Shown piece by piece: positions 1-10,422 of a stretch of 64,000 nt of DNA. Numbering within the stretch: position 1 is the first letter of the stretch; each line of letters begins with the position of its first letter. Made by a program: the position numbers and the translations under genes. The notes under the pieces were generated by a model, which was not told the origin of the DNA, made no database searches, and saw nothing but the letters and a program-made list of their open reading frames with translations. Where the stretch lies: the NCBI GenBank assembly GCA_948956705.1, contig CARCZS010000005.1, forward strand, positions 1 through 64,000. The letters run 5' to 3'. Source of the DNA: an uncultured Phocaeicola sp. GTDB taxonomy: Bacteria; Bacteroidota; Bacteroidia; Bacteroidales; Bacteroidaceae.

Positions 1-87
1 AGTTAGTTTGGATAATTTAGACAGCCTTCCTACTTATTTTAATAGAAATTTGCAGAGTTTTAAAAACTAACTTTAAATTAAAACTCT
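1..87 (+). promoter_or_regulatory. Leader of the first susC gene
   Basis: AT-rich region directly upstream of the first susC. It holds a perfect 9-base inverted repeat, AGTTAGTTT at 1-9 and AAACTAACT at 64-72. I see no clear TTTG/TAnnTTTG promoter pair, which would suit a gene activated by the AraC-type output domain of the nearby hybrid regulator. The region is cut by the window edge, so the promoter itself may lie outside. Confidence 0.35.
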
Positions 88-3000
88 ATGAGAAGGAATG
101 TCAAACATTACTGCTCTCTACCAAAGAAAATGGTGTTGGGAGCGTCGTTAGCTTTAATTGCTAGCGGTTCTGTATGGGCTACAAACGGAAATTCTCCGTC
201 GCCTCATGCTGATATGGTACAAAGTATCATGCAGCAAAAAACAATCAAAGGTACAGTTGTTGATGAAACAGGAGAGCCAATTATTGGTGCCAATGTAGTT
301 GAAAAAGGAACAACAAATGGTGTCATCACAGACTTCAATGGCGAGTTCACATTAAACGTCCCTTTAAACAGTACTTTACAAATATCCTATATCGGATATA
401 ATATGCAAGAAGTGAAAATTACTTCTACTACCCAAACATTAAATATTAAAATGGTAGAAGATTCTGAGACCTTGGATGAAGTTGTTGTCGTAGGTTATGG
501 TGTGCAGAAGAAAGTTAACTTAAGTGGTTCTGTATCATCGGTTAATTCTGAAAAAATAGCTAACCGTCCTGTAATGAACCTTGGACAGGCTTTGGTTGGA
601 GCCGCTCCGGGTGTGCGCGTAACTCAGGGTAGTGGTAATCCTGGTGACGAGAGCATTGGTATACAGGTACGTGGTCAAGGCTCATTCAATAATAGTAGCC
701 CCTTGATTCTAGTCGATGGAGTACAAGCTGATATGGGTCCGTTAAATACGGATGATGTGGAAAGTATCTCTATTTTGAAGGATGCCAGTGCAGCAGCTAT
801 TTATGGTTCGCGTGCAGCCAATGGTGTAATTTTGGTAACGACTAAAAAAGGAAAGAAAGACGAGAGCCCCAAAGTAACCCTTACTGCAATGTTTGCACAG
901 GAAAAGCCGATTACTGACTTTAAGCTGATGTCAAGTACAGCTGATTTCATGGAGTTGCATAATATTGCTAAATTAAATGCCAATCCTACAGCTAACACTC
1001 CTGACTATAGCTGGGAGAGTATTGAGGAGTGGCGTGAAGCAGATAAAAACCCTAATGGAATTTATACCAATCCGGTGACAGGACAGCAGATACCTAATTG
1101 GTTGGCTTATCCCAATACAGACTGGGCACAAATTCTTTTCCAGCCTGCATTCTACCAAAAATATGGTGTAAATGTATCCGGTGGTAGTAAAAACACTACT
1201 TATCTGTTGTCGCTCGGTTATCAGAATAATCCGGGAACATTGGATAATACCAGTATGGAGCGTTTCAATATTCGTGCTAATATAGAAACAAAGATTGCCG
1301 ATATTATCACTTTTGGTACACAAACTTATGGAACAAAAGAATTTAAGGATCCGGGAAGTACTTCAATGACCTATTTACTTCAGGCGTGGCCGGGAATGAC
1401 ACCTATTTATAATGGAAAATATGGCGCCAGTGAACATCCGGAAGTAACCCAAAAAGATAATATCCTACAACAGGTGGCTTATCAGGGTGGACAAAATACT
1501 TACACACGTCTTAATACTACATGGTATGCCAATATAGAATTGCTATTGAAAGGTCTTGTTGCAGAAGCTAAATTCAACTGGAGTCAATACTCTCGTCATG
1601 ATGAACACCATTCACAGAATTTACCACGTTATAGTTTCCGTGAAAGCTTTGATACTCCGAAAGAAGGAATCGGGGTACTGGACCAAGCGACAACTTACCG
1701 TTATGCTTATGAGTCTACCAGTTATACAGCTGACCTGTTGTTACGTTATAACAATACTTTTGGCAAACATGATGTGGGCGCATTTTTCGGTTACGAACAA
1801 TATCGCGGTGAAACCACAGGATTTAGCGCAGAAAAGAAAGGCTTGATAGATTGGAGTATTACAGATATTACCTCAGGAGCGGAAATGAATTCCATCGGTG
1901 GTAGTGCCAAGTCGGTTAATGCAATAATCTCTTATTTTGGCCGTATAAATTACGCTTATAATGGAAAATATCTGCTTGAAGCCAGCTTCCGTTCGGATGC
2001 TTCTTCAAAATTTGCTCCGGGACATCGTAGCAGTTTCTTCCCTTCCGGTTCTGCTGCATGGCGTATAAGTGAGGAAGCCTTTTTTGAACCATTGAAGAAT
2101 ACTGTCAATAGTTTGAAAATCCGTGCTTCATACGGTTCTTTGGGAAATACCGTTGGTGGCAACTATGACTGGCAGGCACTTTATAAGAAAGTAAATAATG
2201 TATTTGATGAAAGAGTACAAAACGGTCTGATACAATCGTCTATTCAAAATCTTGCACTTTCATGGGAAAAAGTGACCACCTATAACTTTGGTTTGGATGC
2301 CTCTTTCCTGAATCAACGCTTGACTCTTGAAGCAGACTTCTACTTGCGTAAAACATCGGACATTCTTACTAACTCTATTATTTATAAGACAATGGGAAGT
2401 ATCAGTGCACCTATGTCTAATACAGCAAGCTTGACTAACCATGGTTTTGAATTTAATTTGGGATGGAATGATCAAATAAATGATTTCCGTTATGGTATTG
2501 GTGTCAATCTTGCCTTCAACAAGAATAAGGTAACTGACTTTAAAGGCGCACTGCAATATGAATTAGATGAAGATACTAAAGATATTTGGGGTAATCCGAC
2601 ATGGCGGTATACAAACTTGGCTGATGTATCTACCGGTGGAGATACGCGTCGCGTAGAAGGACATATGATAGACGAATATTTCTTACGTCGCCCTTATAAA
2701 GGAGATGGCTCATATAAATTAGCTGACGGCAGTGTAAATCCTAAAGGTGGTCCTCGTGATGGTATGATTCGCACTAAAGCTGACCTCGACTGGGTAGCTG
2801 CTATGATGGCTGCCGGATATACATTCAATAATAACTTGAAAAATATCGGTTCTGACGGTTCTAATCTATGGTATGGTGATTTGATTATGGATGATGTGAA
2901 CGGTGATGGTAAATATGGTAACGATGATGACCGTGAATTTACCGGCAAGAGTAGTACTCCAAAAGTGACTTTGGGCTTGAATATCACTGCTGCATGGCGT

Positions 3001-3525
3001 GGATTCGATTTCAGTATGATATGGTCAGGACGTTTTGGCGGTTATCATTACCTCAATTCAAAAGGAGCCAACGGTTCACTGATTACCAACGTGGGTGATG
3101 CATTGCCCGGAGATGCATGGAGCAGATTTTACTCTTATGACTCTGAAGCGTCTCATGCCGGTATAATCAGAAATGAAAATGGAACTATTATCGGTTCTTC
3201 TTATGACCCTGCTGCCGATCCCAATGCCAGCATTTACAACGAATACCCACGTCTGTTAAGTTCTGGCGGTACGACTCCGTCAAATACATTCTATTTGTAT
3301 AATACGTCATTCTTCAAGTTGAAATCGCTGCAAATTGGCTATACATTGCCTAAAAAATGGATTGCACCTGCCAAAATCAGTAATATGCGCGTATTTGTAT
3401 CAGGTGAAAACCTGCTGACTATCAAATCAAGCAGATTCCCCGGTGTAGACCCTGAATTGGGCAGCTCACTTGCTGTATATCCGATTGCCAGAATGTTCTC
3501 CGGCGGTTTATCTGTAACCTTTTAA
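88..3525 (+). CDS. SusC-family TonB-dependent outer-membrane receptor
   Basis: Outer-membrane transporter that, with its SusD partner, imports oligosaccharides or similar ligands using TonB energy. The 1145-residue protein has a signal peptide (about residues 1-31, ending SVWA), a carboxypeptidase-regulatory-like domain (about 53-125), a TonB-box region with VVVVGYG at 132-138, a plug domain and a long beta-barrel ending in phenylalanine (SVTF), as is usual for barrel proteins. There is no N-terminal STN domain, so it is not expected to signal through a FecR anti-sigma factor; this fits the hybrid two-component gene at 6249-10289. susD follows after 16 bases. The substrate cannot be told from the sequence, and no glycosidase of this locus lies in the window. 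Confidence 0.95.
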   Translation: MRRNVKHYCSLPKKMVLGASLALIASGSVWATNGNSPSPHADMVQSIMQQKTIKGTVVDETGEPIIGANVVEKGTTNGVITDFNGEFTLNVPLNSTLQISYIGYNMQEVKITSTTQTLNIKMVEDSETLDEVVVVGYGVQKKVNLSGSVSSVNSEKIANRPVMNLGQALVGAAPGVRVTQGSGNPGDESIGIQVRGQGSFNNSSPLILVDGVQADMGPLNTDDVESISILKDASAAAIYGSRAANGVILVTTKKGKKDESPKVTLTAMFAQEKPITDFKLMSSTADFMELHNIAKLNANPTANTPDYSWESIEEWREADKNPNGIYTNPVTGQQIPNWLAYPNTDWAQILFQPAFYQKYGVNVSGGSKNTTYLLSLGYQNNPGTLDNTSMERFNIRANIETKIADIITFGTQTYGTKEFKDPGSTSMTYLLQAWPGMTPIYNGKYGASEHPEVTQKDNILQQVAYQGGQNTYTRLNTTWYANIELLLKGLVAEAKFNWSQYSRHDEHHSQNLPRYSFRESFDTPKEGIGVLDQATTYRYAYESTSYTADLLLRYNNTFGKHDVGAFFGYEQYRGETTGFSAEKKGLIDWSITDITSGAEMNSIGGSAKSVNAIISYFGRINYAYNGKYLLEASFRSDASSKFAPGHRSSFFPSGSAAWRISEEAFFEPLKNTVNSLKIRASYGSLGNTVGGNYDWQALYKKVNNVFDERVQNGLIQSSIQNLALSWEKVTTYNFGLDASFLNQRLTLEADFYLRKTSDILTNSIIYKTMGSISAPMSNTASLTNHGFEFNLGWNDQINDFRYGIGVNLAFNKNKVTDFKGALQYELDEDTKDIWGNPTWRYTNLADVSTGGDTRRVEGHMIDEYFLRRPYKGDGSYKLADGSVNPKGGPRDGMIRTKADLDWVAAMMAAGYTFNNNLKNIGSDGSNLWYGDLIMDDVNGDGKYGNDDDREFTGKSSTPKVTLGLNITAAWRGFDFSMIWSGRFGGYHYLNSKGANGSLITNVGDALPGDAWSRFYSYDSEASHAGIIRNENGTIIGSSYDPAADPNASIYNEYPRLLSSGGTTPSNTFYLYNTSFFKLKSLQIGYTLPKKWIAPAKISNMRVFVSGENLLTIKSSRFPGVDPELGSSLAVYPIARMFSGGLSVTF

Positions 3526-3541
3526 TTAAATAGAAACGAAC

Positions 3542-5446
3542 ATGAAAAAGATATTCAATTTATTAGCATTAGCAGCTGTATTGGGAACTTCAACGGCTTG
3601 CACAGACATTTTGGACACTGCGCCATATGATAAACTTTCCAGTGGAACAATGTGGACCACAGAAGAAAGTGTAGACCAAGGGGTTATTGGCGTGTATTAT
3701 TCATTACAGAGACCCTTCCATGGAGATAAGTTTATTGGTGCTAATGCCATGATCGGATACTACGGTTATGATGCATTAGGCATGGCAGGACAGGGAGAAT
3801 ATGGTATGCAAAACCTATTTACCAAATCGGTAAATCCTAGCAATGGTTTCTTTTTGAAAACATGGCAATGGATGTATGATGGAGTACACCGTGCGAATGC
3901 AGCTATTGCCGGTATTCAGAATGCTCCTATAAATGATGCTAAAAAAGCGCGTCTTGTAGCTGAATGTAAGGTGTTACGTGCCTTTTTTTATGACCGTCTG
4001 AATATTCTTTTCGGTAATGGTGGCCTAGGTGTACCTCTTTATACGGAGCCTGTCAATCCGTCTGAATGTAACAAAGGGCAAAGCTCTGAACAGGAAGTAT
4101 GGGCACAAGTAATTCAAGACTTAAGTGATGCCATAGCTGAACCTAATCTGCCGGATAATCAGATTCAAGGTGAAGGACGCGTAAGTAAGGGTGCAGCTTA
4201 TGCACTACGTGGTAAGGCCTACTTATTAACAAAAGAATATGATAAAGCTATTGCAGATTTTGCTAAAGTAGGAGATTGTGGTTATAAACTGTTTCCTAAC
4301 TATAGACAGCTTTTTAAGGTTGCAAACGAACGTTGTGAAGAAATGATTCTTAGCGTACAGTATATTGAAGATCCTACTGGATATGGTACGGGTATACAAA
4401 AATATTGTGCAGCATTTACTCAAGGTGCAAAAGACTCTCGCGGATGCTGGGGAGACTTGCAGGTTACTCCTGCGGTCGTAAATCTCTATGAAGAAGTAGA
4501 TGGACAGACAGTAAAGAAATTCGCTTGGGAAGATTATTTGTCCGACTGGAAGAAAGTAACAGATATGGAAGCTGCAGAAGGTCACACCAAATACCGCAAG
4601 GTTTTCTTTATTCGTGATAAATATGTAAATGGTCAGGAAATTCATTCGACTGTGACTAAAGCTATTGACACAGAATTGGCTAAGTTGCCCGAAGAAATTC
4701 AGGCAATTTATTTACCCGAAGGCAATGAGGCTCGTTTGAAAACAGCTTACGCTCATCGTGACCCTCGTTTGGCTTATAATGTGGTAACACCTTATGCTGA
4801 TTATTTAGGTGTAAACAGTAACTCAACTGCAGAAGCATGGTATACTTTCCGCTGGCCGGTAGCTGGAAAATATTATGCTGACCAAGCATCTGCCGAACCT
4901 AATGCTAATCCTAACTTGCCAGATAGTTATTATGCTTCAGGCTTCATGAATGCACAGGCTGAATTTAAATATATCCACCGTAAGTTCATTGGCGAAGGCC
5001 TGGAATATCAACGTCGTGAACAGAATCCGGTGGACGAGCCTATCATCCGCTATGCCGATGTATTGCTGATGTGGGCTGAAGCTCTTGTTGAAAAAGGTGA
5101 TTTGTCAGGTGCTATGAGTAAGGTAAAAGAAGTGCGCGACCGTGTTGGCATACCTACAATGGCTTCTAGCTTCTCCGACCAAACCACAGCCCGCAACTAT
5201 GTACGCGATGAACGTCGCCGCGAATTTGTAAACGAGGGTGTTAACTTCTTCGACGAAATGCGTTGGCGCACATTGAAAGAGACTAAATTTGATGAAAAAG
5301 TTGCTCAACATGCATGGGGAGGTTCAGAAAGCACAGGTGGTACTGTTTATGATTGGATAGGCGATCAATGGTATACATGGCCTGTACCTAAGAGCGAAAT
5401 AGAGCTTAATCCGAATTTGACACGCACACCGGGATGGGAATACTAA
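3542..5446 (+). CDS. SusD-family substrate-binding lipoprotein (RagB/SusD)
   Basis: Surface lipoprotein that caps the SusC channel and binds the glycan. The 634-residue protein starts with a lipoprotein signal ending in the lipobox STAC (cysteine at about residue 20). Helical TPR-like segments typical of SusD follow, including KARLVAECKVLRAFFYDRL in the N-terminal half, and RYADVLLMWAEALVEKG with the RDERRREFVNEG segment near the C terminus. The protein ends with the usual NPNLTRTPGWEY-type tail. It lies 16 bases downstream of susC and is certainly co-transcribed with it. A strong terminator follows at 5478, so the transcript probably ends there. Confidence 0.95.
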   Translation: MKKIFNLLALAAVLGTSTACTDILDTAPYDKLSSGTMWTTEESVDQGVIGVYYSLQRPFHGDKFIGANAMIGYYGYDALGMAGQGEYGMQNLFTKSVNPSNGFFLKTWQWMYDGVHRANAAIAGIQNAPINDAKKARLVAECKVLRAFFYDRLNILFGNGGLGVPLYTEPVNPSECNKGQSSEQEVWAQVIQDLSDAIAEPNLPDNQIQGEGRVSKGAAYALRGKAYLLTKEYDKAIADFAKVGDCGYKLFPNYRQLFKVANERCEEMILSVQYIEDPTGYGTGIQKYCAAFTQGAKDSRGCWGDLQVTPAVVNLYEEVDGQTVKKFAWEDYLSDWKKVTDMEAAEGHTKYRKVFFIRDKYVNGQEIHSTVTKAIDTELAKLPEEIQAIYLPEGNEARLKTAYAHRDPRLAYNVVTPYADYLGVNSNSTAEAWYTFRWPVAGKYYADQASAEPNANPNLPDSYYASGFMNAQAEFKYIHRKFIGEGLEYQRREQNPVDEPIIRYADVLLMWAEALVEKGDLSGAMSKVKEVRDRVGIPTMASSFSDQTTARNYVRDERRREFVNEGVNFFDEMRWRTLKETKFDEKVAQHAWGGSESTGGTVYDWIGDQWYTWPVPKSEIELNPNLTRTPGWEY

Positions 5447-5477
5447 TTGTTTAAAATCATAGGCTAAGACAGAATAT

Positions 5478-5518
5478 GGCTGAGTTTATCTGGATGCAGA
5501 TGGGCTCAGCCGTTTTTA
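5478..5518 (+). terminator. Intrinsic terminator after susCD
   Basis: Stem with arms GGCTGAG (5478-5484) and CTCAGCC (5505-5511), extended inside by ATCT/AGAT, and followed by GTTTTTATA. It lies 32 bases after the susD stop. Confidence 0.8.
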
Positions 5519-5628
5519 TATATTCTGATTCTTTTCGTATTGCACAGGCACGTACTGATTATATCTTGAAATAAAAGTTCAGAGGAAATTCCCGGCATTT
5601 GATTGCGGATAGTTCCACATTGATTGCT

Positions 5629-6203
5629 GAATCCACAAAAAACAACTGTGCTTATTCTCCCTACAACCGGAAATCCGCTTCTTCCTTCCTCCTTTCATAA
5701 ACCGTTGAAACGCCCTGCTGATGGGGGCTCCGGTAGTGAATGGGCATCTCGTCACCACCCCTTCAGCCTCCCTTCATTCGCAAAAAAGGAAATTGCTGAA
5801 GGCAGATTATGAAGGGACTCGGAAGCGCGGCTGAAGGGAGGATGAGGGGATGTGCTTTCATCTTTAACCATCTGATAGCCAGTGTATAATAATTAAAATG
5901 TAAGGATGAATGGAGAAGAGGGAATGACCGACTTGGTGAGGGTGAGATACATCTGTCCCTACAAAAACACCCCGAGCTTTTTGAAAAAGATGCCGAGCTT
6001 TTTAAAAAACATACCGAGCTTTTTTAAAAACATCAAGGTCTTTTTGCATCATTCAGTGTAGGCTTTCTATTTTTTAATGTGCACGTAGGCGTCAGTCTTC
6101 ACACATACGGTGGCATCAGTCCACGCATATATACGCGTAAGCCCACACGTACGTACGCATCGGGCTATACGTACGTACGCATAAGCCTGCACGTATATAT
6201 GTC
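5629..6203. repeat. Repeat-rich intergenic element, copy 1
   Basis: No credible gene lies between susD (5446) and the hybrid regulator (6249). Bases 5629-6203 are an imperfect inverted copy of 53403-54250. Recognisable shared parts are a stretch around GAATCCACAAAAA (from 5629), a block with CTTCAGCC and GCTGAAGGGAGG, a 21-base tandem array (CCGAGCTTTTT at 5972, 5993, 6014 and a degenerate unit near 6035), and an ACGTACGT-rich array with about 20-24-base spacing (6082-6195). The element lies just beyond the 3' end of the minus-strand regulator, as copy 2 lies just beyond the 3' end of rnhB. Open frames inside it are not conserved coding sequence. Confidence 0.8.
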
Positions 6204-6248
6204 ATTGTGTCAGGCTCCGTCTTTAAATTGAGCCGGATAGTCTTTGAG

Positions 6249-9200
6249 TTAATTTTCCGCTTTCTTTTCCTTGCGATAGTTTTGCGGAGTACATCCATAT
6301 TGGTTCTTAAAGCAACGGCTGAAATATACCGGTGAGCTAAATCCGCAACGGTCACTGACCTCTGCGATAGGAATGTCGGGATATTGCTGTAATAAAGTAG
6401 CGGCATGTTTCAGTCTGTAATTCAAGATAAAGTTGTTAGGCGTCATGCCGGTCAATGCTTTAAATTTGGTATAAAGGAGTGAACGTCCGATACCTACTTC
6501 TTTGCAAAGCACCGGAATGTCATATTCCGTATCATCAATATGTTGTTCAATGCTTTCTGCCGTTCGTTTCAGAATATCCTTATCCAATGGATTGATGCAG
6601 GTTAAATCGATTTCGGATATCGGTTTCTTATCGAACTGATGCTGCATGAGCAAACGGCTTCTAATCAGGTTGTTGGCACGTGCTAACAATAATTGGGCAT
6701 GGAAAGGCTTGGTGATATAGTCGTCCGCACCTCGGTTCAGTCCTTCAATATTCTGTTCAGTAGAATTAAGGGCAGTAAGTAAAATAAGAGGTATGTGGCA
6801 GTAGTCGATATTGTTCTTAATCTGCAGACACATCTCCGTACCACTCATTTTGGGCATCATAATATCACTGATAATTAAATCTATCTTATGCTCATATACT
6901 TGTTTTAAGCCTTCTTCTCCATTGGTGGCGCAAATCACTTCGTAAAATGGAGAGAATAGTTCCGTTAATAGTTGGAGCAGTTCTTCATTATCTTCCACTA
7001 ATAATACGGTGTGCGCTTTCTCTCCCGTCCCTTCTGTATGGACCGGTTCCATTGGATATGCATCGGTTTCGGGCAAAACATCCAAAGAACCGGGTACAAT
7101 GGCGCTTTCTTGTTGCGGGTCGGATAGCTGTATGTTCTTGTCTTCACGGAAAACATCTACGTTTCTGGGAAGCCGGACTGTGAATGTAGTGCCTTTGCCC
7201 AGTGTGCTGTCGACAGTTATCGTGCCATGGTGTTTTTCAATGATGCTTTTGGATAAAGCAAGGCCGATACCGGTACCGGGCGATGAATATTCACCCGGCT
7301 TCTGGTTGTTTGCCTGGAAGAAGCGTACGAATATTTGTGAAACATCATTTTTGGCGATACCCGCTCCTGTGTCGGATATACTGATTTCTACTTCGTTGTC
7401 TGTTGTGCGTCCGGCTATAACAATATTTCCATTATCCTGAGTATATTTGAAGGCATTGGACAATAAATTGAAGAATACCTTTTCAAGCAACTGGCTGTCA
7501 AACCAGCATTGTGTAGGAGTTTCCGATAACTGGAAAACATAATTGATATTACGCAAGTGGGCATAATCAACAAATGAAAAATAAATTTCTTTCAAGAATG
7601 AGGTGATGTCTTGCTGGGATATCTGCAATGTTTTATGGTTTTGTTCCAACTTTCGGAACTCAAGCAGCTCTGAAATCAGATTGCTCATTTGCTGTGCGTT
7701 CTTTCTGATTTTTAGTATCTGGTTATAGATAGAAGGACTCAGTGACGATTTTTGCAAGATGATATCTATATGGCTGATTATCAGTATTAGAGGGGTGCGG
7801 AATTCATGGCTGACATTGGTGAAGAATACCAGTTTCTCCTGATTGAGCTGCTCTATCTGCTGTTTCTCAAAGCGTTCTTTCTCTAATGAAAGTGCCAATG
7901 TGCGTTTGGCAACGCGGCTGGATATAAAATAGTAAAGGCAGCCTATGAAACTAATGATATAGAGCAATGATGCCCACCATGTGGCATACCAGGGAGCGGA
8001 GATGGTCAGTTGTATACTGATTTCTTTATCTGTGATATCTCCACTTTGATTACTGCTGTTATTAATGGCGGCCACTCGCAGTGTATAAGTGCCGGGATCA
8101 AGATTGGTGTAATGCACTTCTGTCTGGCTGGTCTTAATCCATTTTTTATCGAAACCGTCTAACTTATATTGGAACTGCTTTTGCGATAACTGCTGCTCAT
8201 AATCGGGCAGGGCAAAGCTGAAAATCAGATTATTCTGGTTATGGTTTAACTTGAGTTTTTTGGTATATGGAAAAGCCTTGGTGAGTACTCCGGTTTCATC
8301 TCCTGCCACTACTTGTTGATTATTTATCCATAGTTCCGAGAAATAGAGGCTGGGGTTATGGTGAAATGTATTGGCTTTGTGAAACTCTTCTTCCGAAAAG
8401 GAGGTTACCCCTTTGGTATCACCTACATAAATGCGCTTCTGGTTGGAGGCAAAGATGCCACAACCGCTTATGATGTGTGCTGTTGGAAAGTTTTCCATCA
8501 AATTGATGGTGGTGAAACTGTTTTTTTCGGGAGAATAGCTTGTCACTCCTTTGTCGCTGGTTATCAGTATATTCCCGCTGGGAGATAAGCAAACATTATA
8601 GCAAAAGTTGCTGGGAAGCTGATGCTCTTCTGCCGTGTAATGGGTTGTTTTATGAGTTTTCTTGTCATAAAAGAACAGTCCGCCTCCTAATGTGCTGATA
8701 TAGGCACCGTTATTAGTTGCCAGGATACGAGTTATTTTGGCATTATATCCTTTTTGTGTCAACGGAACATAAGAAGCCTTCAGTGAGTCTAAATGCATGA
8801 ATACCAGATTAAATGTTCCATTCAGGTATAAATATCCTTCCGGGTCTATATCAAAGTTTTCATAATAGGCCGTCGGAATATGCAGTTTTTGGAACTGTTG
8901 TGTTTTGGTATCCAATGAGAATACACCGTTGCGTGCCGATAAATATAATTTGCCTTTCCACATTTTTACATGAAAGACAACTTCGTTCGGGGTATTGGGT
9001 TCTCCTTTTCTTCTTTCCAGGTAATTGTAGAATTGTCCGGTTTGCAAGTCATAACGTGACAATCCCCCTAAGTAAGTACCTATATATAAACATGCATTTT
9101 CTTCGTCGTAACATATACTTTTTATGTTGTTGTGGGGAATTGAGTTTTTTTCTCCGGCGGTAAATTGATGGATAATGTTCCAGTTTTTGTCGGTGCAACT

Positions 9201-10289
9201 GATTCCTCCTCCATCTGTACTGAGCCAAACGTGTTCATTCTTGTCGACTACGATATCGCCTATATATGAATAATATTGGTTTTTAGTGGCGTTTTGGTCA
9301 TAGTCGTAGTGTACAAAACTGTCCTGCTTGGGAGTGAAATAGTTTACTCCTCCAAAATAACTTCCCACCCAGATAGTGCCTTGTAAATCTTTGCAAAGGG
9401 AAAAGATGGATGGGTGGTTTAATCCTCCTACATATTTGGGAATCTGGATAAGAGAATACTGCCCTGTTTTCGAACTGTATTTATGTAATCCGTCAAAGGT
9501 TCCAAACCATATATTATGTTCACCGTCTTCTACAAAATCACGAATTTGCCAACTGCTGATTCCCATAGGAGAGCCCGGACTGAAAGGTACTTGTCTGATT
9601 TCTCCTTTTTGGTTAATTCTGTATAATCCATACATTCTTGTTCCAATCCAAAGTTCTTTTTGTGAACTTTCAAAAATGCGGTAGATATCAATTCCTTTGA
9701 GTACATGTGTTTCCTTTCCGCTGGAGCGGTCATAGAAGAAAATTCCGTCGTGCGAGCCAATACAGATTTTATTGGGCAACATTGTCAGGCAGGTAATGGG
9801 AGAAGTAATTCCGGTTTTTAGCATGAAGGTTGATTCCGTGGTTCCTGCAGGGCATTTGAATAAGGAATCACGTCTCATGTACCACAAATCTCCTTCAAGT
9901 GATGTTAAAACGGGAATGCGGCTACCTTTGGTAATACGACTGAATTTCTCTGTTTGTATATCAAATTTTATAATATCATCGTCGACTAAGAAAAAAATAT
10001 TCCCTTGCTTGTCTTCGACAATGGATGAGACTTCATTTCCTAACCAAATAGGCGATGAATCATCGGAAGCGTTGCACCAGCCTTTGAAAGAAGTAATCCG
10101 TTTGCCATCATACAAATTTATTCCCTCTCTTGTACCAAACCACATTCTTCCCAATTGATCTTGGTATATAGCCATTACCGATGGCTGCGTCAATCCTTCG
10201 GATAATCCAATATGCCTGAAATATTCAGCAAAAATGGGAGTATTTAATGCCAATAGTGCAAATAAGAGTAATAAATATTTATATCTCAT
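6249..10289 (-). CDS. Hybrid two-component system sensor histidine kinase/response regulator (HTCS)
   Basis: One-protein sensor and transcription activator that typically controls a polysaccharide-utilisation locus after binding an oligosaccharide in the periplasm. The 1346-residue protein has, in order: a signal peptide (about 1-21), two beta-propellers of Reg_prop repeats (about 25-680, with many WFGT/WIGT-like units), a Y_Y_Y domain (about 690-765), a transmembrane helix (about 770-790), a HisKA domain with His828 in NVSHEFRTPL, an ATPase domain with the N box FFNLLSNAFKYT and glycine boxes DTGAGI and GTGIGLAL, a receiver domain with Asp1142 in IISDIMMPKMSG, and a C-terminal AraC-type helix-turn-helix. 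All catalytic positions look intact. It faces the susCD pair at 88-5446, its most likely target. Confidence 0.95.
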   Translation of the reverse strand: MRYKYLLLLFALLALNTPIFAEYFRHIGLSEGLTQPSVMAIYQDQLGRMWFGTREGINLYDGKRITSFKGWCNASDDSSPIWLGNEVSSIVEDKQGNIFFLVDDDIIKFDIQTEKFSRITKGSRIPVLTSLEGDLWYMRRDSLFKCPAGTTESTFMLKTGITSPITCLTMLPNKICIGSHDGIFFYDRSSGKETHVLKGIDIYRIFESSQKELWIGTRMYGLYRINQKGEIRQVPFSPGSPMGISSWQIRDFVEDGEHNIWFGTFDGLHKYSSKTGQYSLIQIPKYVGGLNHPSIFSLCKDLQGTIWVGSYFGGVNYFTPKQDSFVHYDYDQNATKNQYYSYIGDIVVDKNEHVWLSTDGGGISCTDKNWNIIHQFTAGEKNSIPHNNIKSICYDEENACLYIGTYLGGLSRYDLQTGQFYNYLERRKGEPNTPNEVVFHVKMWKGKLYLSARNGVFSLDTKTQQFQKLHIPTAYYENFDIDPEGYLYLNGTFNLVFMHLDSLKASYVPLTQKGYNAKITRILATNNGAYISTLGGGLFFYDKKTHKTTHYTAEEHQLPSNFCYNVCLSPSGNILITSDKGVTSYSPEKNSFTTINLMENFPTAHIISGCGIFASNQKRIYVGDTKGVTSFSEEEFHKANTFHHNPSLYFSELWINNQQVVAGDETGVLTKAFPYTKKLKLNHNQNNLIFSFALPDYEQQLSQKQFQYKLDGFDKKWIKTSQTEVHYTNLDPGTYTLRVAAINNSSNQSGDITDKEISIQLTISAPWYATWWASLLYIISFIGCLYYFISSRVAKRTLALSLEKERFEKQQIEQLNQEKLVFFTNVSHEFRTPLILIISHIDIILQKSSLSPSIYNQILKIRKNAQQMSNLISELLEFRKLEQNHKTLQISQQDITSFLKEIYFSFVDYAHLRNINYVFQLSETPTQCWFDSQLLEKVFFNLLSNAFKYTQDNGNIVIAGRTTDNEVEISISDTGAGIAKNDVSQIFVRFFQANNQKPGEYSSPGTGIGLALSKSIIEKHHGTITVDSTLGKGTTFTVRLPRNVDVFREDKNIQLSDPQQESAIVPGSLDVLPETDAYPMEPVHTEGTGEKAHTVLLVEDNEELLQLLTELFSPFYEVICATNGEEGLKQVYEHKIDLIISDIMMPKMSGTEMCLQIKNNIDYCHIPLILLTALNSTEQNIEGLNRGADDYITKPFHAQLLLARANNLIRSRLLMQHQFDKKPISEIDLTCINPLDKDILKRTAESIEQHIDDTEYDIPVLCKEVGIGRSLLYTKFKALTGMTPNNFILNYRLKHAATLLQQYPDIPIAEVSDRCGFSSPVYFSRCFKNQYGCTPQNYRKEKKAEN

Positions 10290-10422
10290 GTTGTTTTTCC
10301 TCAGTTTATATTAGATGTTGTCCACAAAAATAAGAAAAATATGGCAAATAGAGTAGCCGCCAATGACATTATGAGAATCTTTTTTCTCTATAGTGATAAG
10401 TTGTCCTTGCAGGAAGGGTATT

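Noticed and set aside
5972..6195. Direct repeats looking like a CRISPR array
   Set aside because: Units of 20-24 bases stand directly next to each other without unique spacers, and there are no cas genes in the window.
5624..6406. Short open frames in the repeat-rich gap near 5.6-6.4 kb, and similar ones at 53.4-54.1 kb
   Set aside because: They run across tandem and inverted repeats, have repetitive Arg/Thr/Tyr- or Pro/Ser-rich translations, and are not preserved between the two copies.
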